Shown: positions 17,439-27,583, counted from the stretch's first letter. The stretch is 64,000 nt of DNA from Alistipes montrealensis (GCF_018362775.1 NZ_JAGYXY010000004.1:295630-359629); one strand, 5' to 3'. The notes: generated by a model from the sequence alone, not told the origin. Program-made: numbers and translations.

Positions 17439-19892
17439 TTACGCCACACGCAGTTTCACGCCGCGGGCTTTGTCGGATTCCACGACAATGGTATCGCCTT
17501 CGTGGAGTTTCCCGTCGATGATCAGTGCTGAAAGCGGTTCTTCGACGTTGTCCATCAGAGTCCGCTTGAGCGATCGGACGCCATAGCGTGATTCGTAGCC
17601 CATGGCCGCCAGCCGGCGTTTGGCCCCGTCGGTGATCTTCACCTTGTAGCCCAGTTTGCCTGTGCGGGCCATCAACCCTTGCAGTTCCAGGTCGACGATC
17701 CGTTCCACGTCGCCGATTTCCAGCGTGCGGAAGAGCACGATGTCGTCGATACGGTTGAGGAACTCCGGGGCGAAGGTGTGCTCCAGCGCCTTGCGGTACT
17801 CGCTCTGGGGCGTCACATCGGCCACGGCGCTCTTCGAAGTGGTGCTGTAACCCACCTGTACCGATTTCTGGACCACGGCGCGCGAACCTACGTTCGAGGT
17901 CATGATGATGATCGTGTTCCGGAAGTCGACCTTGCGGCCCGAACCGTCGGTGAGGTGTCCTTCGTCGAAGATCTGCAGCATGGCGTTGAAGACCTCGGGG
18001 TGGGCCTTCTCGATCTCGTCGAAGAGCACCACGGCGTAGGGCTGACGACGTACGGCCTCCGTTAACTGGCCGCCTTCGCCGTAACCGACATATCCCGGGG
18101 GCGAGCCGATCAGGCGCGCCACGTTGTGTTTCTCGCCGTATTCGCTCATGTCGATGCGAATCAGTCCGCGGTGTTCGTCGAACAGCCATTTCGACACCTC
18201 TTTAGCCAGCAGCGTCTTGCCTACGCCCGTGGGACCCACGAAGAGGAATACGCCGATGGGGCGGTTCTCGTCCTTGAGCCCGGCGCGCGAACGGCGGATG
18301 GTGCGTGAAATCTTCTCCACGGCCTCCTGCTGTCCCACGACGCGCTTCGCGAGGTGCTCGCGCAGGGTTTGCAGGCGGCTGATCTCGCCGCCCGAGACGC
18401 GCTCGGCGGGGATGCCCGTCATGGCGGTGATCACCTCCTGGATGTGTCCTGCGGTGATCTCCACAGGGTTGTTTTCGAGCGAACGTTTCCATTCGGCACG
18501 GGTTTCACCCAGTTTCGAACGCAGCGCGATTTCGCGCATGCGCGCCGACGCGGCTTTTTCGTAGACCAGCGCTTCGACCGCTTCGCGGCGTTCGCGTTTG
18601 GCGTCGCAGAGTGCTGTTTTCATGGCGCGGAGCTCTTCCGGTTCCCGGGCCGACTGCAGGTGTGCCCGCGAGCCGGCCTCGTCGAGTACGTCGATGGCCT
18701 TGTCGGGGAAATAGCGGTCGGTGATGTAGCGTCCGGTGAGCGTCACGCAGGCCTGCAACGCCTCCTCGGTGTAGCGCACCTTGTGGTGGCGCTCGTAGTG
18801 GGGAGCGATGTTGTGCAGGATCTGGAGCGTCTGCTCGGGCGTCGTCGGTTCGATCAGCACCTTTTGGAAACGGCGTTCGAGGGCCGAATCGGTCTCGATG
18901 TTCTCGCGGTATTCGTCGAGCGTCGTGGCGCCGATGGTCTGCAGCTCGCCGCGTGCGAGGGCCGGTTTGAGAATATTGGCCGTGTCGAGGCTGCCCTGCG
19001 TGGAGCCTGCGCCCACGATGGTATGTATTTCGTCGATGAAAATGATCGTATCCTTGGCCTTGCGCAGTTCGTCGAGCAGTTGCTGCATGCGTTCCTCGAA
19101 CTCGCCGCGGAACTTCGTGCCCGCCACGAGCGACGAAACGTCGAGCGAGAAGAGCGTTTTGTCGGCAATGGTGTAGGGAACTTCGCCGCGCGCGATGCGC
19201 AGCGCCAGCCCCTCGACGATGGCGCTCTTGCCAACGCCGGCCTCGCCGATCAGGATCGGATTGTTCTTCTTGCGGCGCGAAAGGATCTGTACCACGCGCT
19301 CGATCTCCTGTTCACGGCCTACGACCGGGTCGATCTTTCCTTCGCGGGCCAGGCGCGTGAGGTTCACGCCGAACTTGTCGAGCAAGTGGGCCGCGCTTTT
19401 CTCCTCGGCCTTGTTTTCCTCGCCGAAATCGAGCATGTGGACCTGCACCTCGGTGCGGAAATCGTCGCCCACGGTGAATTTCTCCAGGTCCCCGGACACG
19501 GTGTCGGGTGTTACGCCGTACATCTCCAATACGCGCGCGGTAGCCGTCGTGCGGTCGCTGATGATGGCCAGCAGCGCATGGGCCGTCGATACACTCCGGG
19601 CGACGCCCGGCATTGAGAGCAGTTCTTCGGTGAAGTCGCGGTAGTATTCCTCCGGCGACTGGGTTTCCTGTTGTTTGGCGGTAATCACCTCGCGCTCGAT
19701 GCGCAGGCGTACCTGGTAAAGTTCCCAGTCCTTGAGTCGGGCGGACAAAAGCTGGTAGGCGAGCGAACCCTCTTCACGCAGCAGTTCCAGCGTGAGGAAG
19801 TCCTTGAGCGAATGCGTCATTCCCGCCTTCGTAGTGTTAAATGCCGATCGGGCGATGATGCCCTCCAGCGTTTTCGAAATTTTTAATTGCAT
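17439..19892 (-). CDS. clpC: Clp/Hsp100 ATPase (ClpC/ClpA type)
   Basis: A hexameric AAA+ unfoldase that delivers proteins to ClpP or remodels aggregates. The 817-residue protein has an N-terminal Clp-N domain (to about 150). The first ATPase domain has Walker A GEAGVGKS and Walker B FIDEIH. A short middle segment (about 415-465) follows; it is far shorter than the ClpB coiled coil. The second ATPase domain has GPTGVGKT and [10 protein letters not shown], and the C-terminal D2-small domain closes the protein. The short middle region argues for ClpC/ClpA rather than ClpB. No UVR motif is obvious. An IGF/LGF-type ClpP loop was not securely identified, so ClpP partnership is inferred. No adaptor gene lies beside it. 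Confidence 0.9.
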   Translation of the reverse strand: MQLKISKTLEGIIARSAFNTTKAGMTHSLKDFLTLELLREEGSLAYQLLSARLKDWELYQVRLRIEREVITAKQQETQSPEEYYRDFTEELLSMPGVARSVSTAHALLAIISDRTTATARVLEMYGVTPDTVSGDLEKFTVGDDFRTEVQVHMLDFGEENKAEEKSAAHLLDKFGVNLTRLAREGKIDPVVGREQEIERVVQILSRRKKNNPILIGEAGVGKSAIVEGLALRIARGEVPYTIADKTLFSLDVSSLVAGTKFRGEFEERMQQLLDELRKAKDTIIFIDEIHTIVGAGSTQGSLDTANILKPALARGELQTIGATTLDEYRENIETDSALERRFQKVLIEPTTPEQTLQILHNIAPHYERHHKVRYTEEALQACVTLTGRYITDRYFPDKAIDVLDEAGSRAHLQSAREPEELRAMKTALCDAKRERREAVEALVYEKAASARMREIALRSKLGETRAEWKRSLENNPVEITAGHIQEVITAMTGIPAERVSGGEISRLQTLREHLAKRVVGQQEAVEKISRTIRRSRAGLKDENRPIGVFLFVGPTGVGKTLLAKEVSKWLFDEHRGLIRIDMSEYGEKHNVARLIGSPPGYVGYGEGGQLTEAVRRQPYAVVLFDEIEKAHPEVFNAMLQIFDEGHLTDGSGRKVDFRNTIIIMTSNVGSRAVVQKSVQVGYSTTSKSAVADVTPQSEYRKALEHTFAPEFLNRIDDIVLFRTLEIGDVERIVDLELQGLMARTGKLGYKVKITDGAKRRLAAMGYESRYGVRSLKRTLMDNVEEPLSALIIDGKLHEGDTIVVESDKARGVKLRVA

Positions 19893-20276
19893 GTTGCGTC
19901 GTCGTTATGAATTCACTCTAATAACGTAGGCCCATATGTGATTATTATATGAGCGTTTTTGTTTAGTGTATGAACTGTGGCAGTTGGCGCTGAGGGCATT
20001 CCGTCCCGGAGGCGATTTCGAGGGCGTCCCAAGCGTTCGGGTTTACCGGTTGGCGATCAGTGTGTTGCGGGCGATATTGGAGCTTTTTGGGGCGGAATTG
20101 TATAGCGTACTCTTTTTTGTGGTGCGTCCAGTCGGAATGTCGCCATTATTTCGTTGACGATCACGAAAATCCGCCGGGAATGTGTTCCCGGCTTTTTGGG
20201 GTATAAATTTTTATTTCGGGTGATTTTGTGACGGAAAAGGCTCTTCGAAGCAGTCGCTTTTAGCTCCGGCCGCCGC
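19893..20276. other. Intergenic stretch between divergent start of clpC and end of the phosphodiesterase gene
   Basis: This 384-base gap has no recognised gene. It is A+T-rich next to clpC (19910-19970). A 63-codon GTG-initiated frame (19966-20157, plus strand) ends 15 bases before a good plus-strand terminator. The predicted peptide is hydrophobic in its second half (SVLRAILELFGAELYSVLFFVV). It may be a small membrane peptide or a small RNA, but neither promoter nor homology supports it, so I do not call a gene. Confidence 0.4.
20173..20197 (+). terminator. Plus-strand intrinsic terminator without an obvious gene
   Basis: GCCGGGAA (20173-20180) and TTCCCGGC (20185-20192) form a perfect stem with a TGTG loop and a T5 tail. 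The orientation points to a plus-strand transcript starting in 19893-20170. Confidence 0.65.
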
Positions 20277-20771
20277 TTATTTGCGGGGCCATTCGCCGAC
20301 TTCCATGTCGCGCATTTCGCTGCCGTCGATCGTGAGGCGAACGGCCGTGCGGACTTTATGGAATCCGAACTCTCCGGCGGCTCCGGGATTGACGTGGAGC
20401 AGGTCGTAGACGGGATCGTAGACGACCTTGAGGATGTGGGAGTGTCCGGCGATGAAGAGTTTCGGGTGCAGGGACTGTATTTTCTGCACGGCGCGCGGAT
20501 CGTAGTGGCGGGGATAGCCGCCGATGTGGGTAATCAGCACCCGGACCTGTTCGCATTCGAAGCAGAGGAACGCAGGGTAGACGCGGCGGGTCATGCCGCC
20601 GTCGATGTTGCCGCTCACGGCACGCAGCGGCTTGAAAGCGGCGATCTGGTCGGCAAGTTCGATCGAGCCGATGTCGCCGGCATGCCAGATCTCGTCAACG
20701 TCCTTGAGAAATTCGCGGAGCGTCGCGTCGAAGGTTCCGTGGGTGTCGGATATGATGCCGATGCGTTTCAC
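20277..20771 (-). CDS. YfcE/MJ0936-type metallophosphodiesterase
   Basis: A cytosolic calcineurin-like phosphoesterase of about 164 residues. Metal-binding motifs appear in order: IGIISDTHG (D-x-H), HAGDIGS (GD), GNID (GN), ITHIGG (H) and IAGHSH (GHxH). Relatives hydrolyse simple phosphodiesters; the physiological substrate is usually unknown. The start is taken as GTG at 20771 (VKRIGIISDTHG), because no ATG precedes the first motif and the upstream in-frame sequence belongs to rarA. The rarA stop is one base away, so translation is likely coupled and the two genes cotranscribed. Confidence 0.88.
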   Translation of the reverse strand: MKRIGIISDTHGTFDATLREFLKDVDEIWHAGDIGSIELADQIAAFKPLRAVSGNIDGGMTRRVYPAFLCFECEQVRVLITHIGGYPRHYDPRAVQKIQSLHPKLFIAGHSHILKVVYDPVYDLLHVNPGAAGEFGFHKVRTAVRLTIDGSEMRDMEVGEWPRK

Positions 20772-20772
20772 T

Positions 20773-22047
20773 TTACTTATATTTATCTTTCCACAACAGA
20801 GCCATGCGTTCGGCGATCTTGGCCTCGGTGGCGTTCTGCGTGTCGGGTTCGTAGAATTTCGTACCCGAAAGGCTTTCGGGCAGGAACTCCATCTCGGCGA
20901 AATGGCCGGCGTAGTCGTGGGCGTATTTATAGCCTTTGCCATAACCCGCCTTGTCCATCAGGCGGGTCGGGGCGTTCCTGAGATGCAGCGGCACGGGGCG
21001 GTTCGTCGTGTCGTGCTCGACGAGCGACATGGCTTTGTTGATGGCCATATAGGCCGAGTTGCTCTTGGGGCTGGTGGCGAGGTAGATCGTCGTCTCGGCC
21101 AGTGTAATGCGCGCTTCGGGCATGCCGATCTTGTGCACCGTGTCGAAGCAGGCGTTGGCCAGCAGCAGGGCGTTGGGGTTGGCCAGCCCGATGTCCTCCG
21201 AGGCCAGGATCACCAGCCGCCGGGCCAGGAAACGCGGTTCCTCGCCCCCGGCGAGCATCCGCGCCAGGTAGTAGATCGCGGCGTTGGGGTCGCTGCCGCG
21301 GACTGATTTGATGAAGGCCGAGATAACGTCGTAGTGCTGTTCGCCGTTCTTGTCGTAGAGGGCGATGTTTTGCTGGAGGCAGTCGGTGACGTATTGGTCG
21401 CTGATCGTCACCTTGCCGTCGGTGGCTCCGACGACGATGTCGAGGATGTTGAGCAGCTTGCGCGCATCGCCGCCCGAGAAGCGGAACAGCGCGCCGGTCT
21501 CCTTGACCTCGATGTCGCGCTCCTTCAGTTCGATGTCGGTCGTCAGGGCGCGGTCGAGCAGCACCTGCAGGTCTTTGTCCTCGAGCGATTTGAGGATGTA
21601 GACCTGGCAGCGGCTCAACAACGGCGAGATCACCTCGAACGAGGGGTTCTCGGTCGTTGCGCCGATCAGCGTGAAGACGCCCTGTTCGACGGCCCCCAGC
21701 AGCGAATCCTGCTGCGATTTGTTGAAGCGATGGATTTCGTCGATGAACAGCAGCGGCGCTTTCTGGTCGAAAAAACGCTGTTTGCGCGCCGACTCGATCA
21801 CTTCGCGTACGTCCTTCACGCCCGACGTGACGGCCGAGAGGGTGAAGAACGGGCGTTCGAGCTGCGTGGCGACGATCTTGGCCAGCGTGGTTTTACCCAC
21901 GCCCGGAGGTCCCCAGAGGATGAACGACGGGACGTTGCCCGTCTCGAAAAACTTGCGGAACACCCCGTTTTTACCCACAAGGTGCTCCTGCCCGATATAT
22001 TCGTCTATCGTGCGGGGACGGAGTCGTTCGGCTAAGGGTGCGGACAT
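20773..22047 (-). CDS. rarA: Replication-associated recombination protein A (MgsA/WRNIP1 family)
   Basis: A tetrameric AAA+ ATPase acting at stalled or damaged replication forks. At 424 residues it has normal length. Walker A is GPPGVGKTTLAK (near 46-57), Walker B is LLFIDEIHRFNKSQQD, sensor 1 is GATTENPSFE and the C-terminal MgsA domain includes KSVRGSDPNAAIYYLARML and GYKYAHDYAGHF. It has a perfect promoter box at 22068-22075 and leads a two-gene unit with the phosphodiesterase. Confidence 0.95.
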   Translation of the reverse strand: MSAPLAERLRPRTIDEYIGQEHLVGKNGVFRKFFETGNVPSFILWGPPGVGKTTLAKIVATQLERPFFTLSAVTSGVKDVREVIESARKQRFFDQKAPLLFIDEIHRFNKSQQDSLLGAVEQGVFTLIGATTENPSFEVISPLLSRCQVYILKSLEDKDLQVLLDRALTTDIELKERDIEVKETGALFRFSGGDARKLLNILDIVVGATDGKVTISDQYVTDCLQQNIALYDKNGEQHYDVISAFIKSVRGSDPNAAIYYLARMLAGGEEPRFLARRLVILASEDIGLANPNALLLANACFDTVHKIGMPEARITLAETTIYLATSPKSNSAYMAINKAMSLVEHDTTNRPVPLHLRNAPTRLMDKAGYGKGYKYAHDYAGHFAEMEFLPESLSGTKFYEPDTQNATEAKIAERMALLWKDKYK

Positions 22048-22067
22048 GGCAGGTTCGTTTTATGGTT

Positions 22068-22075
22068 CAAAGATA
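22068..22075 (-). promoter_or_regulatory. rarA promoter, -7 element
   Basis: TATCTTTG on the minus strand, 21 bases before the start codon. Confidence 0.7.
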
Positions 22076-22096
22076 CGAATTTCCAAGAATTATTCC

Positions 22097-22104
22097 TATA
22101 TTTG
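22097..22104 (+). promoter_or_regulatory. Divergent plus-strand promoter, -7 element
   Basis: TATATTTG on the plus strand faces the orphan gene. The predicted transcript has a leader of about 240 nt with an inverted repeat TATCCA-N5-TGGATA (near 22207-22223). A 34-codon frame (ATG near 22176, ending DLRF) also lies in this leader. Confidence 0.5.
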
Positions 22105-22348
22105 TCAAACATACTGACAAACACGGAAAGTGTAAGTCTGTTCCCGAATCGTGAACGTAGGAAATTCACTCTGGCATGGGAATGGCGGACATCTTGCCGC
22201 GTCGTATCCATAATTTGGATATAGGCGTGGGAGCTGTTGCTTATTTTGTGCCAAAGGTATCCTACGACCTACGATTCTGAAATAAGTCTTCGGCACCACG
22301 CTTTCTGTATACATGTGGGCTGCAAAGGGTGTCTTGCGTCAAATACGA

Positions 22349-22705
22349 ATGATTTTCATGAAAGCGAAAACCTGGTATGATGATTTTATCGGCACGGTTG
22401 CGGCCGATATCAGCGATTACCTCGACAAGGAGTGTTTGAATACATTGATTCCCCGGAATGTTCCCGACTTCGAACGTTATACGGTCGTAGGATTCGAATT
22501 TTATGCACGTTACGAAGAGATGATCTTCGCACTTCTGTGCCGCGACATGCAGGCCGGAGACGATGGTTCGCTGGTCGCTGTCGAAGTCAACTGCGACCTC
22601 TCGTCGTTCTTCAACCTGTTCAAGCGGTTCAACCTGAATTTGTTGCCCAGAGGCTATGAAGAATCCGCCGTAAAGACGCGGATCAAAATGCAAGAGCCGG
22701 TTTGA
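22349..22705 (+). CDS. Hypothetical protein, small and cytosolic
   Basis: I do not recognise this 118-residue product. It is acidic at the front and rich in aromatic residues (TWYDDFIGTVAADISDYLD, SSFFNLFKRFNLNLLPRGYE), with no signal peptide or membrane segment. The start could be ATG at 22349 or 22358 (MKAKTWYDD); the frame also extends to 22313. It sits alone on the plus strand between divergent rarA and convergent aspS, behind a promoter at 22097 and a long leader. Codon use is less G+C-biased than its neighbours. It is probably a real gene, but coding status rests on frame length and promoter only. Confidence 0.55.
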   Translation: MIFMKAKTWYDDFIGTVAADISDYLDKECLNTLIPRNVPDFERYTVVGFEFYARYEEMIFALLCRDMQAGDDGSLVAVEVNCDLSSFFNLFKRFNLNLLPRGYEESAVKTRIKMQEPV

Positions 22706-22745
22706 GTGTCCGCCGCCAGTTTTTGGGAATCGAATAAAACAACAA

Positions 22746-22768
22746 CAGGCGGACGAGAGGTCCGCCTG
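22746..22768 (-). terminator. Terminator after aspS
   Basis: CAGGCGGAC (22746-22754) and GTCCGCCTG (22760-22768) form a perfect 9-bp stem between convergent genes, with a T-rich tail on the minus strand. Confidence 0.75.
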
Positions 22769-22791
22769 CCGTATGCTGTCGGTTTTCCGGG

Positions 22792-24546
22792 TTATTCCTC
22801 CGGCTTCCGCAGTTCCAGATACAGTTCGTCCAACTGCGCCTGGTCGATGTAGCCCGGGGCGTCGAGCATCACGTCGCGGCCCGCGTTGTTCTTCGGGAAG
22901 GCGATATAGTCGCGGATCGATTCCGAACCGCCGAACAGCGAGCACAGGCGGTCGAAACCGAACGCCAGGCCGCCGTGAGGGGGCGCGCCGTATTTGAAGG
23001 CGTTCATCAGGAAGCCGAAACGCACCTGGGCTTCTTCGGGCGTGAAGCCCAGCAGGCCGAACATCTTGGCCTGCAGAGCCGAATCGTGGATACGGATCGA
23101 GCCGCCGCCGATCTCCGTACCGTTGCAGACGAAGTCGTAGGCGTTGGCGCGCACGCGGCCCGGGTCGCTGTCGAGGTATTGCACGTCCTCGAGTTTGGGC
23201 GAGGTGAAGGGGTGGTGTACGGCGTAGTAACGCTGCGTCTCATCGTCCCACTCGAACAGCGGGAAGTCCACGACCCACAGCGGTGCGAACTTCTGCGGAT
23301 CGCGCAGGCCCAACTGCTGGGCCACTTCGAGGCGCAGGGCGCACAACTGTGTCAGCGTCTTGAACTTCTTGCCGCAGAGGATGAAGACCATGTCGCCGGT
23401 CTTGGCGCCGCAGCGCGAAGCCATGGCGGCGACCTCTTCGGGTGCGTAGAATTTGTCGACGGACGACTTCACGTCGTCCTCCCCGACACGTATCCAGATC
23501 AGTCCTTTCGCGCCGATCTGCTGGCGCTTGACGAACTCCGTCAGCGCGTCGATCTGCTTGCGGGTGTACGCGGCGCAGCCCGGGGCGGCGAATCCGGTGA
23601 TGTATTCGGCATCGTCGAAGACGCTGAAGCCGTGTCCTTTGGCAAGATCGGTAATGTCTGAAAACTCCATGCCGAACCTGAGGTCGGGTTTGTCCGAACC
23701 GTATTTCTCCATCGCCTCGATCCACGGCATGCGGCGCAGCGGTTCGGTCAGGTCGATCCCCATCACATGCTTGAACATGTGCTTGGCCCAGCGTTCGAAA
23801 ATCTCCAGCACGTCCTCCTGCTCGACGAACGACATCTCGCAGTCGATCTGCGTGAATTCGGGCTGGCGGTCGGCGCGCAGGTCCTCGTCGCGGAAGCAGC
23901 GCACGATCTGGAAATATTTGTCGTAGCCGGCGACCATCAGCAACTGTTTGAGCGTCTGCGGCGACTGCGGCAGGGCGTAGAACTGGTTGGGCGACATGCG
24001 GCTGGGGACGACGAAGTCGCGGGCGCCTTCGGGCGTCGAACCGACCAGGCAGGGGGTTTCGATTTCGAGGAATCCCTCGTCGGAGAGGAACCGGCGAATC
24101 TCCTGGGCCATCTTGTGACGCAGGATCATGTTACGCTGCAGGGGCGGGCGCCGCAGGTCGAGGTAGCGGTATTTCATCCTGAGGTCGTCGCCGCCGTCCG
24201 AGACCTCCTCGATGGTGAAGGGCGGCACTTCGGCGTCGTGCAGTACGGCGATCTTTTCGGCCGTGACCTCGATGTCGCCGGTGTCCATCTTCGGGTTCTT
24301 CGACTGGCGCTCGACTACTTTGCCGACGACCTGGATGACCCACTCGCGGCCCACTTTCGAAGCCGTTTCGCGCGCCTCGGCCGGGGAGTGCTCCTCGACG
24401 ACGATCTGGGTGATGCCGTAGCGGTCCCTCAGGTCGATGAAGGTCATGGCGCCGAGGTTTCTCACTTTCTGCACCCAGCCGGCCAGGGTGACGGTCTCGT
24501 TGACATTGCAGGCCCTTAAACAGCCGCAGGTATGGGTTCTGTACAT
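22792..24546 (-). CDS. aspS: Aspartyl-tRNA synthetase (bacterial type)
   Basis: A class II aminoacyl-tRNA synthetase charging tRNA-Asp. The N-terminal OB-fold anticodon domain contains [22 protein letters not shown]. Motif 2 is [21 protein letters not shown], a GAD insertion domain lies near 300-420, and motif 3 is [15 protein letters not shown]. The start is ATG at 24546 (MYRTHTCG), giving 584 residues. A longer frame upstream adds 53 residues that run past the promoter at 24592, so they cannot be translated from that promoter. Presence of the GAD domain marks the bacterial enzyme. It may be non-discriminating, but asnA alone does not show this. Confidence 0.97.
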   Translation of the reverse strand: MYRTHTCGCLRACNVNETVTLAGWVQKVRNLGAMTFIDLRDRYGITQIVVEEHSPAEARETASKVGREWVIQVVGKVVERQSKNPKMDTGDIEVTAEKIAVLHDAEVPPFTIEEVSDGGDDLRMKYRYLDLRRPPLQRNMILRHKMAQEIRRFLSDEGFLEIETPCLVGSTPEGARDFVVPSRMSPNQFYALPQSPQTLKQLLMVAGYDKYFQIVRCFRDEDLRADRQPEFTQIDCEMSFVEQEDVLEIFERWAKHMFKHVMGIDLTEPLRRMPWIEAMEKYGSDKPDLRFGMEFSDITDLAKGHGFSVFDDAEYITGFAAPGCAAYTRKQIDALTEFVKRQQIGAKGLIWIRVGEDDVKSSVDKFYAPEEVAAMASRCGAKTGDMVFILCGKKFKTLTQLCALRLEVAQQLGLRDPQKFAPLWVVDFPLFEWDDETQRYYAVHHPFTSPKLEDVQYLDSDPGRVRANAYDFVCNGTEIGGGSIRIHDSALQAKMFGLLGFTPEEAQVRFGFLMNAFKYGAPPHGGLAFGFDRLCSLFGGSESIRDYIAFPKNNAGRDVMLDAPGYIDQAQLDELYLELRKPEE

Positions 24547-24591
24547 AGGGAAAATTATTTTGTACGATTTACGATTTGTCCTAGTAACCCG

Positions 24592-24599
24592 CAAAGTTA
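24592..24599 (-). promoter_or_regulatory. aspS promoter, -7 element
   Basis: TAACTTTG on the minus strand, about 46 bases before the start codon. It fixes the start choice for aspS. Confidence 0.7.
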
Positions 24600-24760
24600 A
24601 GTAAAAGTCCCGAAAAAACGGAATCGGGACGGTTATTTTATTTGCCGTTCCGGCCGGGCGGGGGATAAAAAAACGGCGCATGGGAAAAACAGGCGGAAAT
24701 GGCACGAAATTGTATGCCTTCGTTTCCTGTCAAACCGTTTAATTCTAAATGCACTGAATT

Positions 24761-25294
24761 ATGAAAAAAATCGCTACGCTCCTGCTGGCTGCCTTTGCGC
24801 TCGTGGCCGTCGAATCCCACGCACAGGGCATCCACATCATCCCCAAAGTGGGTCTGAACCTTTCGAGCCTGTCGCATGTCGACGGCAAATCGATCGCCGG
24901 GCTGAATGCCGGCGTCGCGCTGGAAATCCTCCTTTCCGAGAAGTTCGGCATCGAACCGGGCGTCCTCTTCTCGATGCAGGGAACGAAGATCGACACCGAG
25001 AAGGTCCATCTCGACTACATCAACATTCCCGTTTATGCGAAGTACTATGTGCTGGGCGGGCTGAATGTTTTCGCCGGTCCGCAGGTGGGCTTCAACGTAC
25101 GCGCCAAGAGCGGCGGCGAGAGCATAAAGAGCCTGGTCAAGACGGCCGATTTCGGTCTGGGCCTCGGCGTGGGTTATCAGTTCGGATGGGGACTGATGTT
25201 CTCGGCCAACTACAACTTCGGATTCGTCGACATCGAGAAGAGCACTTCCACGAAGAACGGCGTGTTCCAGCTCAACGTCGGCTGGCGGTTCTGA
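24761..25294 (+). CDS. Small outer-membrane beta-barrel protein (PorT/OmpA-barrel-like)
   Basis: A 177-residue exported protein. The signal peptide is MKKIATLLLAAFALVAVESHA, cleaved before QGIHII. The rest alternates hydrophobic and polar residues as in an 8-stranded barrel (VGLNLSSLSHVDG, FGIEPGVLFSMQGT, FAGPQVGFNVRA, FGLGLGVGYQFGWGLMFSANYNFGF). It ends in WRF, the terminal aromatic used by the BAM machinery. Such 'porin family / outer membrane beta-barrel' proteins are numerous in Bacteroidetes and mostly of unknown role. It is monocistronic, with a terminator at 25315. Confidence 0.87.
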   Translation: MKKIATLLLAAFALVAVESHAQGIHIIPKVGLNLSSLSHVDGKSIAGLNAGVALEILLSEKFGIEPGVLFSMQGTKIDTEKVHLDYINIPVYAKYYVLGGLNVFAGPQVGFNVRAKSGGESIKSLVKTADFGLGLGVGYQFGWGLMFSANYNFGFVDIEKSTSTKNGVFQLNVGWRF

Positions 25295-25314
25295 GGCGGA
25301 ACCTCTGCGAACGG

Positions 25315-25344
25315 TCCGTCCGGGGGATTCCCGGGCGGATTTTT
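25315..25344 (+). terminator. Terminator after the beta-barrel gene
   Basis: TCCGTCCGGG (25315-25324) pairs with CCCGGGCGGA (25330-25339) with one G-U pair, followed by T5. Confidence 0.7.
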
Positions 25345-25353
25345 GCATTAAAA

Positions 25354-25383
25354 TAATCCCCGGGACATTTGCCCCGGGGATTA
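25354..25383 (-). terminator. Terminator after the alpha-galactosidase gene
   Basis: TAATCCCCGGG (25354-25364) and CCCGGGGATTA (25373-25383) form a perfect 11-bp stem with T-rich sequence following on the minus strand. Confidence 0.75.
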
Positions 25384-25405
25384 GAATCGTGTTACTGCGG
25401 CCGGA

Positions 25406-27583
25406 TTACTCCGCCGCTTTGATTTCGAGTACGCGGCTCGCGTACTCCTTGCCTACCGAAAATTCGAGTCCGTTCTCCATCAGGAAGGCGCCGCTGAAAG
25501 TTTTGCCGTGCTGTGGGATCGGCTTGCCTTCGATGTTCAACTCGGTGATCGTGTAGCGCTTGCCGGGGTCGAGGCCCGCCATCCGGAAAGCCGGGGACGG
25601 CATGTTGAGGTAGTGCTCCAGCTTATAGACGAACCAGACGGCGCGTTCCTTGCCGGGCGTGACGTACATCAGCGAAGCGTAGCCCGTCTTGTCGTAGGGC
25701 GAGATCAGCCGGTAGAGGTCGCCCTGCTGTACGACGGGGCGGATGTCCTTGTAGGCGGCGATCGCCTTGCGGGCGAACTCCTTCTCTTTGTCGCTCATCT
25801 TTGCGGGTTGCAGTTCCAGCCCCAGGCGTCCCGACATGGCCACGTCGAAGCGCAGCTTGAGCGGCACGCTGCGGCCTGTCTGGTGGTTGGGCGAGGCGCT
25901 CACGTGCGACGCCATCGCCGCGGCGGGATAGAAGTTCGACACGCCCCACTGCATGTAGATGCGTTGCAGGGCGTCGGTGTTGTCGCTGGTCCAGAACTCG
26001 TCGTAATAGGGCAGTACGCCGTAATTGACGCGCCCGCCGCCGCTGGCGCACGACTGCATCACCAGGCGGGGATATTTCTCCTGGATGCGGCGCAGCACCT
26101 TGTCCATGCCGCGGTGGTAGTCGATGTAGAGGTGCGACTGCCGGTCGGCCGGGAGGTATGTCGAACCGTAATTGTAGAGGGTCATGTTGTCGTCCCACTT
26201 GATGTAGGCGATTTCAGGATGGGCGGTCATCAGGTTGTCGACCACGCCGAAGACGAACTCCTGCACCTCGGGATTCGAGAGGTCGAGCACCTGCTGCGTG
26301 CCGCCGCGGCCCAGGCGGTTCTCCCGGTAGGGCTGCTGAATCACCCAGTCGGGGTGCTTCTCGTAGAGTTCGCTTTTGGTGTTGGTCATCTCGGGTTCGA
26401 TCCAGATGCCGAATTTCACGCCGTGTTTTTTAGCTGACTCCGTCAGGCCTTCGATACCCTGCGGGAGTTTCTCTTTGCAGACCATCCAGTCGCCCAGGCT
26501 CGTCGAGCCGTCGTTGCGCGGGTATTTGTCGCCGAACCAGCCGTCGTCCATCACGAACAGTTCGCCGCCCAGGTCCGAGAGGTCGGCCATCATCCGGTCC
26601 ATCACCTCCTGGTTCACCTTGAAATAGACGCCCTCCCACGAGTTGAGCAGCACGTCGCGCAGCTCGGTCCCGTGGTTCAGCCGGTGGAGCCGCGCCCATC
26701 GGTGGATGTTTCGGCTCACGCCGCTTTTGCCCTCGTCGCTGAAGGTGAACGCGAAAACCGGGGTCGTGAAGAGCTCTTTGGGCTGGAGCGTATACTGGGA
26801 CTGCTCTTCGTTGATGCCGGCGAAGACGTGCGTCGTGTGGGTGTTGTCGTTGTCGAAGGCGATGCGGTAGTTGCCGCCCCATGCGAGCGTGCCGCCGATG
26901 ACGCGGCCCGCCAGTTCGCGGGGCTGTCCGTCGAGCGAAATCATGAACGACGGGTTGTCGGTCTGCGTATTGCGCACGCCGTTCTTGTTCTTGAGCACTT
27001 TCATGCCGTCGGTCAGGGGCTCCTCGTAGAGGTAGCATTCCGCGCCCCACGTACCGTGGAAATGCGAAAGCCATGTGTCGCCACGGCGGACGGGCATGTA
27101 GGCCGATGCAAAGCGGTAGAGCGTCACGGGTTTCTTCTCCGCATGGCTGATCTGGGTCCAGGTCTCGATGACCTCGCAGTCGTCGTAGGTCTTGTAATAG
27201 AGCGTTACGAAGAACGGATAGTGTTTGTCCTTCATGGCTATGGCGGTCGTTTCGGCCCCGTCTTTCCGGTCGCGCGATACCGATTCGACGACGAGTTCGA
27301 GCGACATGCTGCCGTCGTTGTGCGTCGCCTGGACGGCGACTTCGCGGTAACACTGGGCGCCGAACTGCGGGTAGGCGGGATCGCCGAATGCCACGCCGCT
27401 GTCGAGGATGTCGCCCGGCGAGGCGACATGCGCCCCGAAATACTGGAACAGGGGCGCTTTGCCCTTCTCGGCGGTCAGCAGCAGCGAGGAGTTTTTGGTC
27501 GAGAGCAGGATGTTTTCCGCCCGGAGCATGCCGCCGGACAGCAGTGCAGCGCCGACCCATGCCAATACTAAAAGTCTCTTCAT
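25406..27583 (-). CDS. Alpha-galactosidase, glycoside hydrolase family 36
   Basis: A secreted 725-residue GH36 enzyme that releases terminal alpha-galactose from oligosaccharides. The signal peptide MKRLLVLAWVGAALLSGGMLRA is followed by an N-terminal beta-sandwich (to about 300) and a TIM barrel. YIKWDDNM (near 475) supplies the nucleophile Asp, and SCASGGGRVNYG, then WTSDNTDALQR, supplies the acid-base Asp. VMDDGWFGDKYPRNDG is the usual GH36 substrate-contact region. No lipobox is seen, so it is probably periplasmic. It lies downstream of the SusCD-GDPD genes but after a palindromic terminator and with its own near-consensus box (TATGTTTA, about 27621), so it may be expressed separately. Confidence 0.94.
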   Translation of the reverse strand: MKRLLVLAWVGAALLSGGMLRAENILLSTKNSSLLLTAEKGKAPLFQYFGAHVASPGDILDSGVAFGDPAYPQFGAQCYREVAVQATHNDGSMSLELVVESVSRDRKDGAETTAIAMKDKHYPFFVTLYYKTYDDCEVIETWTQISHAEKKPVTLYRFASAYMPVRRGDTWLSHFHGTWGAECYLYEEPLTDGMKVLKNKNGVRNTQTDNPSFMISLDGQPRELAGRVIGGTLAWGGNYRIAFDNDNTHTTHVFAGINEEQSQYTLQPKELFTTPVFAFTFSDEGKSGVSRNIHRWARLHRLNHGTELRDVLLNSWEGVYFKVNQEVMDRMMADLSDLGGELFVMDDGWFGDKYPRNDGSTSLGDWMVCKEKLPQGIEGLTESAKKHGVKFGIWIEPEMTNTKSELYEKHPDWVIQQPYRENRLGRGGTQQVLDLSNPEVQEFVFGVVDNLMTAHPEIAYIKWDDNMTLYNYGSTYLPADRQSHLYIDYHRGMDKVLRRIQEKYPRLVMQSCASGGGRVNYGVLPYYDEFWTSDNTDALQRIYMQWGVSNFYPAAAMASHVSASPNHQTGRSVPLKLRFDVAMSGRLGLELQPAKMSDKEKEFARKAIAAYKDIRPVVQQGDLYRLISPYDKTGYASLMYVTPGKERAVWFVYKLEHYLNMPSPAFRMAGLDPGKRYTITELNIEGKPIPQHGKTFSGAFLMENGLEFSVGKEYASRVLEIKAAE

